A DNA stretch of 64,000 nt from Rhodoferax sp. (GCF_028688795.1 NZ_JAQTXM010000015.1:57352-121351); one strand, 5' to 3'. Positions 19,470 to 27,526 are shown, counted from the first letter of the stretch. Numbers and translations: made by a program. The notes: generated from the letters alone by a model not told the origin.

Positions 19470-20779
19470 GGTGTCTTTCGCAGGATGAAGGTGTAGAGCA
19501 GCGCCAGCGCAATGCTTTTGAGCGCGCAGGGCAGCAGGCAATAGGCCCAGGTCAGAGTGTTCAAGGCCTGCGGGTCGCGGGTACCGGGGGTGTAGCCCAG
19601 GGCGTCCAGCAGTGGCAGCGCCAAGCCAGCGGCCAAGGCCAGATTGAGCTTGCTGGCAAAGGCCCACCAGCCGAAGTAAGCGCCCTCGGCCTGGCCACGG
19701 TCGCCGTGGGCTTCGATCTGCCCGTTCAACAGCGCGGCGGGCAGGGCCAGGTCGGTGCCCATGGCCACACCACTCAACGCGCAGACCGCCAGAAACGCCA
19801 GGCTGTCACCGGCACCGAGCTGCGCCGCAAACCCAAACACGGCCAGCGCCAGCACCATGCCAAGGCCCCAGGTGCGGACCAAGCCAAGGCGCGCCACCAC
19901 GTGCAGCCACAGCGGCAAAGCCAGCGCTGCGCAGACAAAGTAAGTGCCCAAAAACACAGGTGCCATGGCGGCAGGGGCTTGCAGGCGATCTTGCACAAAA
20001 AACAGGATCAGCGTGGCGGGCACGGCGCTGGCGATGCCGTTGACCATGAAGACCGCCATCAGCGCGCAAAAACCCGGGCGTTTCCAGGGCAACCAAACGC
20101 TGTTTGCCAGCCTGCTACGGGTTGGGTCACCCGGTGTCGGGCGTGAAGGCCTGTGAAAAGGTGTTGGCCCAGCTCGCCAGGCCAGCCAGGCAGCGACGGC
20201 TGCTATTAATAAAATAGCTTCTGTCGCTGGTAAACCAAGGACTAGAGGCAAAATTGATGCTAAAACAACACCCGCCAGCCCAAACCCTTCGCGCCACGCC
20301 ACCACCCGGCTGCGCTTGGCCTCATTGCCGCCCAAGCGCGCGCCCCAGGCCTGATGCAGGATGCTCAGGGCGCTGTAGGCCACGGTGGTCAGCAGCAAAC
20401 TCAAGCCCAGCCACAGCATCAAAGGCTGACCAGACGTACCCGACACCGCGAGGGGTGGGGAAAACATCAGCGCAAAGCCGGCACACAACAGCGCTGCGGC
20501 CAGCGCGCCCCAGCCCAGCACGGCGCTTGGCGAGTGGGCAAACAAGCGGTCCGCCCAGCGCCCCAGCCAGGGGTCGATCACCGCGTCAAACAAGCGAACG
20601 GCCAGCAGCAGCGCGCCCAGACCGCCCAGGCTCAGGCCGAATTCGCGGGCGTAGTGGTTGGGCAACAGCACATACAGCGGCAGCGCCACAAAGGCCAGCG
20701 GCAAGCCCATCAGGCCGTAGCGCCAACCGGCGCGCCATGAGAAGGTCGGGCCAGATGCCACGTCGGTGCGTGTCGTCAT
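19466..20779 (-). CDS. MFS transporter, GPH (MFS_2) type
   Basis: The 437-residue protein has about twelve hydrophobic spans and the start of the sugar:cation symporter-like MFS_2 family (YGLMGLPLAFVALPLYVLLPNHYAREFG, then DAVIDPWLGRWADR). In this operon the cargo is more likely a lipid or lipid intermediate than a sugar; that is inference from context. It overlaps both neighbours by 4 bp. A copy of the dispersed repeat lies inside the gene, encoding part of the segment ASILPLVLGLPATEAILLI in frame. Confidence 0.82.
   Translation of the reverse strand: MTTRTDVASGPTFSWRAGWRYGLMGLPLAFVALPLYVLLPNHYAREFGLSLGGLGALLLAVRLFDAVIDPWLGRWADRLFAHSPSAVLGWGALAAALLCAGFALMFSPPLAVSGTSGQPLMLWLGLSLLLTTVAYSALSILHQAWGARLGGNEAKRSRVVAWREGFGLAGVVLASILPLVLGLPATEAILLIAAVAAWLAWRAGPTPFHRPSRPTPGDPTRSRLANSVWLPWKRPGFCALMAVFMVNGIASAVPATLILFFVQDRLQAPAAMAPVFLGTYFVCAALALPLWLHVVARLGLVRTWGLGMVLALAVFGFAAQLGAGDSLAFLAVCALSGVAMGTDLALPAALLNGQIEAHGDRGQAEGAYFGWWAFASKLNLALAAGLALPLLDALGYTPGTRDPQALNTLTWAYCLLPCALKSIALALLYTFILRKTP
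20204..20257. repeat. Dispersed repeat, copy 2 (inside the MFS gene)
   Basis: AAAATAGCTTCTGTCGCTGG followed by TAAACCAAGGACTAGAGGC aligns with copy 1 in the same orientation. It lies wholly inside the MFS coding region and keeps the reading frame open, encoding a hydrophobic stretch. Confidence 0.55.
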
Positions 20780-21366
20780 GGGGTGACACCGGCCAGTAGC
20801 TGGCGGCGCAGGGCGGGTTCGCTGGTGGCTTGCGCCAACCAGATGCCGAAAAAGGACGCGCTAAAGCGCGCATCGGCAATGCTGCCGTGGGGCTGGCCGT
20901 TGAGCCAGAAGCGCGCTCCCACAGCCGGCTGGTGCAGACCGGTCAAGCGGTCGCCAGCTTGCACGTCCGCAAAGGTTTGGGTCATGGCACTGAGCCATTG
21001 GCTCGCCTGGGCCTCGGGGATGGGCGCAATACCGCGCATTTCTCTCAAAGAGCGCTCGGCAATGGCCACGCCTTTGAGCGCACGCAAGTAGCGCAAGCTC
21101 AGGGCCAGCGGAAATTGGGCGAATTGGCTGGCGCGAAAGCCCGGGCCCACCCACAATTGCGCGTCATACACCTCAAAGCCCCACACCCGCAGCCGGGCGG
21201 TACCGGCCAGGCGGGCATCTGCCAACGTGCTGCTGACTTCAGGCCAGACCGCGTCAGCTTGTGCAAAAGCCGGGTTCAAGGGCCATCCGGCCAGCGTGGC
21301 GCCAGCCGCAGCCAGCAGCTCGCGGCGCATCGGCAGCGTTATCACTGAGCGGTTCATGGCAGGCAT
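20776..21366 (-). CDS. Chalcone-isomerase-like protein, exported
   Basis: The 196-residue protein begins with a twin-arginine-like or Sec signal (MRRELLAAAGATLAGW, ending near NPAFA). The body matches chalcone-isomerase-like (Chalcone_3) proteins: ARLRVWGFEVYDAQLWVGPGF, then LSLRYLRALKGVAIAERSLREM. In bacteria this fold binds fatty acids rather than flavonoids. Several ATGs are possible (21366, 21357, 21330). Its stop overlaps the MFS start by 4 bp. A periplasmic helper role in lipid modification is inferred. Confidence 0.75.
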   Translation of the reverse strand: MPAMNRSVITLPMRRELLAAAGATLAGWPLNPAFAQADAVWPEVSSTLADARLAGTARLRVWGFEVYDAQLWVGPGFRASQFAQFPLALSLRYLRALKGVAIAERSLREMRGIAPIPEAQASQWLSAMTQTFADVQAGDRLTGLHQPAVGARFWLNGQPHGSIADARFSASFFGIWLAQATSEPALRRQLLAGVTP

Positions 21367-21390
21367 GGCGCGTCAGGGGTCGGGCCGGTA

Positions 21391-22701
21391 TCAGGCGCGC
21401 TTTTTCAGGGTAACCTGCAGCACGTCAATGTTGTTTTCCATGAACGCCGCCTCGCAATAGGCTAGGTAAAACTCCCAGATGCGCATGAAGGGTTCGTCAA
21501 AGCCGCCTGCCAGCACGGCCTCGCGCTGGGCCAAAAAACGGTCGCGCCAGCGCCTCAGGGTTTCGGCGTAGTCGTGGCCAAAGGCGTGAACGTTCACCAC
21601 CTCCAGCCCCGCGGCTTGGGCCTGCGCACGCAGCTCGCGCGGGCAGGGCAGGCAGCCGCCGGGAAAGATGTATTGCTGGATGAAGTCGGTGGAATTTACA
21701 TAGCGCTCAAACAACGCGTCGTCAATCACGATGCTCTGGATGCAGGCTTTTCCGCCGGGTTTGAGCAGCTTGGCCAGCGTTGTAAAGTAAGTGGGCCAAT
21801 ACTCACGCCCCACGGCTTCGACCATTTCGATGGAGCAAATCGCGTCAAACGGCGCGTCGTTAATGTCGCGGTAGTCTTGCAGGCGCAGGTCGCACCGGGC
21901 TGAGGATGTCTCTGAGCGGTCGGTGATGCCGATTGCGCCGGGGCAGGGCCCCTGCGGTGCAATGGCATCGTGCGATGCCGTAATGCCCAGCGCCTGCATG
22001 CGTGCCCGGGCAAACGCCAACTGCTCGGTGCTGAGTGTCACGCCGGTCACAGATGCGTCAAATTCAGCGCACGCCATTTCGGCCAACGCACCCCAGCCAC
22101 AGCCAATTTCCAGCACCCGGTCACCCGGCTTGACACCCGCCTCGGTCAAGGCCCGGCGTACCTTGGTGGCCTGCGCCTGCGCCATGGGCTGGGCCGGGTC
22201 GCCGTTGAAGATGGCGGCCGAGTAGTTCATGCTCTCGTCAAGCCAGAGCTGGTAAAACGCGTTGCCCAGGTCGTAGTGGGCGTGGATGTTTTTCTGGCTG
22301 TTGGTGCGCGTGTTGCGGTGCAGCAGGTGCTTGATGCGGTACAGCAGGCGCCCGGCCCAAGTGCCGTAGATCACATCTTCCACCTCGGCGCGGTTGCTCA
22401 CCAACACGCGCAGCAGTTCGGTCAGGTTGGGCGTGCTCCAGTCACCGGCAATGAAGCCTTCGGCAAAGCCGATGTCACCCGACTTGAGGGCCGCGCTGCA
22501 CGGGCGCCAGTTGTGCAGCACCAGCGTGGCGTGTGGCAGCGTCTGGCTGCCAAAACGCTGCATGCGGCCATCGGGCAACTGCAGCGTCAGGCTGCCGTGG
22601 CGCAGGCGTTGCAACATCTTGAGCACGAGGCGCGCCGCCCGGGGGGCATCAGAGGGCAAAGCAAACGCGCGGGCATTTGGGGTGCTGGTGGTGCTGTTCA
22701 T
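21391..22701 (-). CDS. Cyclopropane-fatty-acyl-phospholipid synthase family methyltransferase
   Basis: SAM-dependent methyltransferase acting on unsaturated acyl chains of membrane phospholipids. The 436-residue protein has an N-terminal lipid-binding region (LPDGRMQRFGSQTLPHATLVL), the Cfa signature HAHYDLGNAFYQLWLDESMNYS, SAM motif I VLEIGCGWGALAEMA, and ICSIEMVEAVGREYWPTYF. In alphaproteobacteria, Cfa-like enzymes linked to an FAD oxidoreductase take part in furan or methylated fatty acid formation. Here the product could be either that or a cyclopropane acid. It is followed by the chalcone-isomerase-like gene. Confidence 0.9.
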   Translation of the reverse strand: MNSTTSTPNARAFALPSDAPRAARLVLKMLQRLRHGSLTLQLPDGRMQRFGSQTLPHATLVLHNWRPCSAALKSGDIGFAEGFIAGDWSTPNLTELLRVLVSNRAEVEDVIYGTWAGRLLYRIKHLLHRNTRTNSQKNIHAHYDLGNAFYQLWLDESMNYSAAIFNGDPAQPMAQAQATKVRRALTEAGVKPGDRVLEIGCGWGALAEMACAEFDASVTGVTLSTEQLAFARARMQALGITASHDAIAPQGPCPGAIGITDRSETSSARCDLRLQDYRDINDAPFDAICSIEMVEAVGREYWPTYFTTLAKLLKPGGKACIQSIVIDDALFERYVNSTDFIQQYIFPGGCLPCPRELRAQAQAAGLEVVNVHAFGHDYAETLRRWRDRFLAQREAVLAGGFDEPFMRIWEFYLAYCEAAFMENNIDVLQVTLKKRA

Positions 22702-22713
22702 GGCGGTCTACCT

Positions 22714-23502
22714 TTAGCGTGTGGTGAATGCGGTGGGGGGCGTGGGCTTCTTGAAAAAAGGCACACTTTTCAGGAACAATTTGACGGCCTGCCAGTGGAT
22801 GCGCAGCACCACCCCGAATGTCATCGCGGGGTAACGCAGCAGCGCCTTGCGCACGGATGAGGCACACAACGGCTCCAACCGGCCACTGACACTGGTCTCA
22901 ATCAAGGGGCCTGCCAAGTCGTCAAAGTCAATGCGGGCCACGGTGCGGCTGCGGTCGGGTGTCAGCATGAAGCGAAAGCGGTAGCCGCCTTCGACCGGGC
23001 AAAACGGCGACACATGAAACACCTTGGCGGCGCGCTGTTCCACGCCAAATTGCGGCGTGTTAAGCAAGTAGCAGTGGCGCTCGCCAAAGGTGTTGTTGAC
23101 TTCCACCACCACGGCGCCCAGGCTGCCATCCAGGTGGTGGGCATACCAAAAACTAACCGGCTTGAAGGTGAAACCGAGCACGCGTGGGTAGGTGTGCAGC
23201 CAGACTTCGCCTTGGGCATCAAAGATGCCTTCGTTGTGCAGCAGTTCGTCCAGCCAGGCCAATGCGCCACCTTGTTCGGCACTGCGGCCATCGCCGTGGT
23301 CCGCATCAAAAAAACTCAAAGCAGCCCAGCGGTTGCGCGCCAGGGCGGGCGAGGGCGCGCGCTGTAGCTGGCGCATGGGCAGCATCAAAAAGTAGGTGGG
23401 GTAGGCAAAGGCGTGGCGCACCGGTTTCAGGCGAGTGTGGCGCACTTGGCCAAAGCCGATCAGCGGCTGGAAATCAGACAGGCCTGCAGATGGCGGCTTC
23501 AT
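22714..23502 (-). CDS. DUF1365 family protein
   Basis: The 262-residue protein matches DUF1365: GFGQVRHTRLKPVRHAFAYPTYFLMLPM at the N-terminus, then LHTYPRVLGFTFKPVSFWYAH, VVVEVNNTFGERHCYLL and FHVSPFCPVEGGYRFRF. The function is unknown. The family is almost always encoded between an FAD oxidoreductase and a Cfa-like methyltransferase, exactly as here, so it probably acts in the same lipid pathway. It lies 12 bp before the methyltransferase gene. Confidence 0.88.
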   Translation of the reverse strand: MKPPSAGLSDFQPLIGFGQVRHTRLKPVRHAFAYPTYFLMLPMRQLQRAPSPALARNRWAALSFFDADHGDGRSAEQGGALAWLDELLHNEGIFDAQGEVWLHTYPRVLGFTFKPVSFWYAHHLDGSLGAVVVEVNNTFGERHCYLLNTPQFGVEQRAAKVFHVSPFCPVEGGYRFRFMLTPDRSRTVARIDFDDLAGPLIETSVSGRLEPLCASSVRKALLRYPAMTFGVVLRIHWQAVKLFLKSVPFFKKPTPPTAFTTR

Positions 23503-23548
23503 GCCTCAACTCCAGGCGCAGGCTGATGCGTGAATTGGCCACAAGATG

Positions 23549-23605
23549 CTCTGTTAACAGTAGCTGCTTGCGCTTTATTCATAAGGGATAGAGCCTGATT
23601 TTTCA
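23549..23605. repeat. Dispersed repeat, copy 3
   Basis: CAGTAGCTGCTTGCGCTTTA followed by TTCATAAGGGATAGAGCCTG, in the same orientation as copy 1. It fills the gap between DUF1365 and the FAD oxidoreductase and reaches the latter's stop codon, so the last residues of that protein may derive from it. Confidence 0.7.
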
Positions 23606-24967
23606 TAAATATCCGGCCTGCAGCAGTTGCGCCACCGCCAGCCCCGATTTCAGGCCGTCTTCATGAAAACCGTAGCCGGTCCAGGCACCGCAAAAGTAAG
23701 TGTGCTGCAGGCCTTGCAGCCCGCCCACCTGGCGCTGCGCGTTGATGGCGGCCACGTCAAACACCGGGTGGGCGTAGTCAAACACGCCATGCACTTGGGC
23801 GGTGTCAATGTCGGTGATGGGATTGAGCGACACCAGCACCGGTTGCGCAAACGGCAGCGGTTGCAGGCGGTTCAGCAGGTAGTGCAGGCAAACGGCGTTG
23901 CTGTTTGGATCAGTGCGTGGGCTGTTGTGTTGCTTGGCGCTTTGGGGGTTGCGCTGCTGGGAGTTGGCCTTGGCGCCGGGCGTGGCTGCGGTTGCGGCCG
24001 CGGGGCGCTGATAGTTCCAGGCCGCCCAGGCGCGCTGGTTTTTGGGCAGCACCGAGGTGTCTGTGTGCAGTACGGCGCGGTTGGGTTGATAACGGATCGC
24101 ACCCAGCGTGGCGCGTTCTTGCGCAGTGGGATGCGCCAGCAGGGCCAGCGCCTGGTCCGAGTGGCAGGCCAGCACCAGCTTGTCAAAATGCTCGGTTTGC
24201 CCCCGGCTGGTGAGGCGCACGCCATGGGCATCGCGCTCAATGCGCTGCACCGGCGTGTTCAGTCGTTTGTCGCGGATTCTTGCGATGATTTTGTTCACGT
24301 AGTGGCGTGCGCCGCCGTCCACCGTCCACCACTGCGGGCGATTTGTCACCTGAATCAAGCCGTGGTTGTGACAAAACCGGATCATGGTGGCCACTGGAAA
24401 CTGCAGCATCTGGTCGGTCGGGCAGCTCCAGATGCAGCCCAGCATGGGCAACAAATACCAGTCACGAAACTCTGCCGAGAAACGCTCCTGCGTTAGCCAC
24501 TGTTGCAGCGGCTGCATCAGGTCGGCTTCGACCCCATGCTCTGCGATGCCGGTTGCCAACTTGTTGAAACGCAGCACATCGCGCAACATGCGCAAAAACC
24601 GAGGGTTAAGCAGGTTGCCGCGTTGGGCAAACACGGTGTTGAGCGTCGAACCGCTCCACTCCAGCGGCTGCCCCGGCCGTGTACCGGCAGCCTGCACGGA
24701 AAACGACATGTCGGATTTGGACGTTTTCACATCCAGGGCGGCAAATAGCTTGATCAGCTCGGGGTAGGTGCGCTCGTTGAACACCAGAAAACCGGTGTCG
24801 ACGCCGTGGGTGAGTGACCCTTGCGAGGTGGGCAGGGTGATGTCAACCGTGTGGGTGTGGCCGCCAAAGTAGTTGCCGGCTTCAAACAGGGTGATGTCGG
24901 CCTGGCCGTGCAGGGCGTGGGCTGCTGCCAAACCAGAGATGCCGGAGCCGACGATGGCGATTTTCAT
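23603..24967 (-). CDS. FAD-dependent oxidoreductase (amine-oxidase fold)
   Basis: The 454-residue protein begins with a dinucleotide-binding motif (MKIAIVGSGISGLAAAHAL) and GHTHTVDITL. It has the conserved GVDTGFLVFNERTYPELIKLF, VTNRPQWWTVDGGARHYV, and a C-terminal FAD loop THVYFCGAWTGYGFHEDG-like segment (HTYFCGAWTGYGFHEDGLKSG). Homologues work with DUF1365 and Cfa-like proteins in unsaturated fatty-acid modification. It is the first gene of the eight-gene operon. A low-complexity insert (AAATAATPGAKANSQQ and following, about residues 325-360) interrupts an otherwise conserved region. Confidence 0.87.
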   Translation of the reverse strand: MKIAIVGSGISGLAAAHALHGQADITLFEAGNYFGGHTHTVDITLPTSQGSLTHGVDTGFLVFNERTYPELIKLFAALDVKTSKSDMSFSVQAAGTRPGQPLEWSGSTLNTVFAQRGNLLNPRFLRMLRDVLRFNKLATGIAEHGVEADLMQPLQQWLTQERFSAEFRDWYLLPMLGCIWSCPTDQMLQFPVATMIRFCHNHGLIQVTNRPQWWTVDGGARHYVNKIIARIRDKRLNTPVQRIERDAHGVRLTSRGQTEHFDKLVLACHSDQALALLAHPTAQERATLGAIRYQPNRAVLHTDTSVLPKNQRAWAAWNYQRPAAATAATPGAKANSQQRNPQSAKQHNSPRTDPNSNAVCLHYLLNRLQPLPFAQPVLVSLNPITDIDTAQVHGVFDYAHPVFDVAAINAQRQVGGLQGLQHTYFCGAWTGYGFHEDGLKSGLAVAQLLQAGYL

Positions 24968-25021
24968 GGCGTTTGAATGGGTTTAAAACTAAATCGTATT
25001 TTTGTGACTGATTAGTAATTT

Positions 25022-25033
25022 ATCACATGTGAT
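25022..25033. promoter_or_regulatory. Palindrome upstream of the lipid-modification operon
   Basis: ATCACATGTGAT is a perfect 12-bp palindrome about 55 bp before the start codon of the FAD oxidoreductase gene, surrounded by AT-rich sequence. It is a plausible operator for a dimeric regulator. No cognate regulator gene is adjacent. Confidence 0.35.
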
Positions 25034-25125
25034 GGTTTTTGTCTTTTGGGTTGGGGTGTTTGGGCTTTGATGTTTGGGCGCTTTTATTGGGTGATTGGCG
25101 CTGAGGATGGCGTTTTTATCGTTGA

Positions 25126-25180
25126 TCCCCCCCTCACCCCCAACCCCTCTCCACCCCCGCCGGGGCGGAAAGGGGGGCTA
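25126..25180. repeat. GC-rich REP-like hairpin, left copy
   Basis: A C-rich strand (CCCCTCACCCCCAACCCCTC) leads into CCCCGCCGGGGCGG and a G-run, forming an imperfect hairpin. It resembles the widespread repeat with core CCCGCCGGGGCGAGAG seen in many proteobacteria. A second copy in opposite orientation lies about 260 bp downstream. Confidence 0.5.
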
Positions 25181-25257
25181 ACAGCCGTATTTGGGCTTGT
25201 ATCTTGACTGGTGAAGTACCCGTCGAGCGGCCAGTAGGCGAGGCGTTTTATATGGCT

Positions 25258-25316
25258 AATTGAGTTGTAGCCCTTTTGCATAAAGCGCTAGCAGCTATAG
25301 AACATATAGCTTTTTG
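25258..25316. repeat. Dispersed repeat, copy 4
   Basis: GAGTTGTAGCCCTTTTGCAT followed by AAAGCGCTAGCAGCTATAG, in opposite orientation to copy 1. It ends in a short AT-rich inverted repeat (CTATAGAACATATAG). Confidence 0.75.
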
Positions 25317-25333
25317 GTAGGTGTTCTAGGTTT

Positions 25334-25392
25334 GGCAAACAGGCAAACAGGCAAACAGGCAAACAGGCAAACAGGCAAACAGGCAAACAGGC
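25334..25392. repeat. Tandem octamer array (GGCAAACA)
   Basis: Seven perfect head-to-tail copies of GGCAAACA plus a partial eighth copy (GGC). Perfect conservation suggests recent expansion by slippage. No coding frame uses it. There are no spacers, so it is not a CRISPR array. Confidence 0.9.
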
Positions 25393-25437
25393 GTGTACGT
25401 CTTCACTCAAAAGACAAGGCCAAATAGGGCTGTTGGC

Positions 25438-25492
25438 TCCTTCTTTCGCCCGGCGGGGCGAGAGAAGGCGGGGGTAGAGAGTGGGGGTTACA
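25438..25492. repeat. GC-rich REP-like hairpin, right copy
   Basis: TTCGCCCGGCGGGGCGAGAG followed by a G-rich arm ending GAGTGGGGGTT. It is the approximate reverse complement of the element at 25126, making an inverted pair that brackets about 260 bp. Confidence 0.5.
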
Positions 25493-25540
25493 ACGCCAAA
25501 TAATCACTGCGCCAAGAAAACCACGAAACAAAATGCCAGC

Positions 25541-25580
25541 CAGCAAGGGCCAGCAAGGGCTAGCAAGGGCTAGCAAAGGC
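25541..25580. repeat. Tandem decamer array (CAGCAAGGGC)
   Basis: Four tandem copies of a ten-base unit (CAGCAAGGGC twice, TAGCAAGGGC, TAGCAAAGGC) lie directly after the frameshifted HD-domain gene. The copies carry point differences, so this array is older than the octamer array. Confidence 0.8.
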
Positions 25581-25590
25581 CAGCCGATGT

Positions 25591-26824
25591 CTACCAGGGC
25601 CGGTCAGACGCCGAGCCTTTGGTCAGCGGCAGCAGCCGCTCCAGACTGTGACTAACCTTGACCTCGCGCTGCGGCACGCTCCCGACAATGCGGTATTCGG
25701 CCAGGCTGGTGTCGCGCAGCATCGGCTCGCCAGTGGCCATGCCCTGACGGTTAACCAGCACCGCCACCTTGGGCATGGTGGTGTTGAGCCCGCGTTTGAC
25801 CACCACCGCAATTTCATTGCTGGTGAGGCGCACAAAGGAGCCTGGCGAATAAATGCCCACGGCCTTGATCAGGGCGGCACCGGCTTCGCCAATTCGCTTG
25901 TTTTCGTCAAAATAACAAGACTGCATGGCGCTGCCTGGGGGTGTCAGGCGCGCGTGAGGCACGTGGCGCCAGCCGGGCGCTGAACATGTCGGCGCGCTGA
26001 ATCAACCGCGCCAGGCGCTTGCCTTCGCTGCGCCCAGCCAGGGGGCCAGGCACCTGGGTGCGGTGAAACATCACGGCTTCAAGCCACAGGTTGTCCACCA
26101 CGCCCATTTGTTGTAACAGGTCAACCGAGCGCGCTGCATGCGAGTCGATGCGTTTGATTTGCTCGGCCGAGGGCGCTTCTTTCTGAAGCGCCAGCCGGTC
26201 TTGCAGCTCGGTCATGCCAATGTCCATGGTCAGCGCCGCGTGGCACAGCGCATTGACCTGCGCCGCAGGCCACTTCAACACGTCGCGCGCGGCCAAGCTG
26301 GTCATGACGCACACCAGCATGGCGTGCGTGGCGCTGTAATGGCGCAATTCGCTGCTTGAGAGGTGAATCAGCGCAAACAGTGTGCCGTCGGGGTTGCGCA
26401 AGGTGTGGCGCTCCAGCTCGGCTTGCAAGCGCTGCAGACGCGGCAAAAAAGTGTCGCCGCGGGTGTCGCGCAACATGGCGTTGGTCTGCGACTGCAGGTC
26501 AAGCCAGTCGGGCTCGTCGCTTACCTCGGGCACGGCGCCTTTCTTCATGTCGTAGGGCGAAATCTGCACCTCGGCAATTTGCCCCAGCACCCGGTCTTGC
26601 AACATCATGTCGTTGATCCGGTTGACAAAGCCGCGCTTGAAGTTGTCGGACTCGTCGGCATCGATGTAAATTTCGCTGCGCCGGCCCACCATGGACTCAA
26701 GTTCTTGCCGGTTGTTGACCATGAACCCCTGGCTGGCCAGCAGCACACCTTTCACATCGCGCAGGGCGCAAGGCAAGGGCTGGCCAATAAGAATGGCGTC
26801 GATGCTGACGGGTACCAGGTTCAT
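25591..26824 (-). pseudogene. HD-domain (HD-GYP-like) protein gene, frameshifted
   Basis: Two overlapping frames make one protein of about 410 residues. The N-terminal 305 residues run MNLVPVSIDAILIGQ to FSARLAPRASRAPD, and the rest continues in another frame as GSAMQSCYFDENKRIGEAG to the stop. Removing one base from the run of five C (plus-strand G at 25937-25941) restores a continuous reading RAPDTPGSAMQSC. The protein resembles HD-GYP-type phosphohydrolases, but the metal motif HD is replaced by MD in HAALTMDIGM, so catalysis was doubtful even before the frameshift. A sequencing error is possible. The start at 26824 was chosen over an ATG 14 codons upstream. Confidence 0.75.
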
Positions 26825-26928
26825 AGTGTTCGAAATAATGCCAAAGAGTCTGTGGAAATAGCCCACACAAAGGGGGCGAGTAAAAGGCAGAGCATAAGCG
26901 ACCGGGCGGGCCTGATAGCATCAAGCAC

Positions 26929-27450
26929 ATGCCTGAAACCCCCTTTATTCCCGACTTTGAAGACGTTGCCAGCGCGCCCGACCTCATTGGCAAGCTGTGC
27001 CGCCCCGAAGATTTGGTGCAGCGCCTGGCCGCATTGGCGCGCCCGCTGGTGTTCACCAACGGGGTCTTTGATGTGCTGCACCGCGGCCACGTGATGTACC
27101 TGGCACAAGCCCGTGCCCTGGGCGCCAGCCTGGTGGTGGCGCTCAACACCGACGCCTCGGCGCGCCGCTTGGGCAAGGGCCCAGACCGGCCGCTGAACAA
27201 CGAAATGGACCGCGCCTGTGTGGTGGCTGCGCTGGCTAGCAGCACGCTGGTGACCTGGTTTGACGAAGACACGCCGGTTGAACTGATCGCCCTGGTGCGC
27301 CCCGACATTCTGGTCAAGGGCGGTGATTACGACATGGCCCGGCTGCCCGAGACCGCGCTGGTTGAATCCTGGGGTGGGCGGGCGCTGGCCCTGCCGTTTG
27401 TGGCTGGCTACTCCACCACGGCGCTGGTCAAAAAAATCCGGGAAATTTAA
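26929..27450 (+). CDS. rfaE2: D-glycero-beta-D-manno-heptose 1-phosphate adenylyltransferase
   Basis: Transfers AMP from ATP to heptose-1-phosphate in the synthesis of ADP-heptose for the lipopolysaccharide inner core. The 173-residue protein is a stand-alone cytidylyltransferase-type domain, corresponding to the C-terminal half of E. coli HldE. It shows FTNGVFDVLHRGHVMYL with the HxGH motif, VALNTDASARRLGKGPDRPL, and RPDILVKGGDY. The kinase half is not in this window. A dispersed repeat follows its stop codon directly. Confidence 0.92.
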   Translation: MPETPFIPDFEDVASAPDLIGKLCRPEDLVQRLAALARPLVFTNGVFDVLHRGHVMYLAQARALGASLVVALNTDASARRLGKGPDRPLNNEMDRACVVAALASSTLVTWFDEDTPVELIALVRPDILVKGGDYDMARLPETALVESWGGRALALPFVAGYSTTALVKKIREI

Positions 27451-27512
27451 GGTAAATCAAGCTGTAGCCCTTGTTAAATAAGCGCAAGCAGCTCTGTTTT
27501 ATATAGCTATTC
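27450..27512. repeat. Dispersed repeat, copy 5
   Basis: AAGCTGTAGCCCTTGTTAAA followed by TAAGCGCAAGCAGCTCTG, in opposite orientation to copy 1. It occupies nearly the whole gap between rfaE2 and the TlpA-like gene. Confidence 0.75.
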
Positions 27513-27526
27513 AAGAGGCCTTTGAA

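Larger units (their letters stand above)
24968..25590. other. Repeat-rich intergenic region without genes
   Basis: No convincing coding region is visible in this 620-bp stretch. It holds a 12-bp palindrome, two GC-rich hairpin elements facing each other, one dispersed repeat copy, an eight-base tandem array and a ten-base tandem array, each listed separately. It separates the promoter side of the lipid operon from the end of the frameshifted HD-domain gene. Confidence 0.75.

Noticed and set aside
19427..20146. Plus-strand frame of 239 codons
   Set aside because: Antisense to the MFS transporter; glutamine-rich shadow reading.
21970..22860. Long plus-strand frame of 296 codons
   Set aside because: It lies fully antisense to the Cfa-like methyltransferase gene, shows no family features, and is a typical long shadow frame in GC-rich DNA.
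23627..24496. Plus-strand frame of 289 codons
   Set aside because: Antisense to the FAD oxidoreductase; no recognisable domain.
17642..24967. Lipid operon as a horizontally acquired island
   Set aside because: Base composition and overlaps look like the rest of the window, and no integrase, tRNA junction or terminal repeats are seen.
25334..25392. Possible CRISPR array
   Set aside because: The GGCAAACA units are directly adjacent with no spacers, and no cas genes are present.
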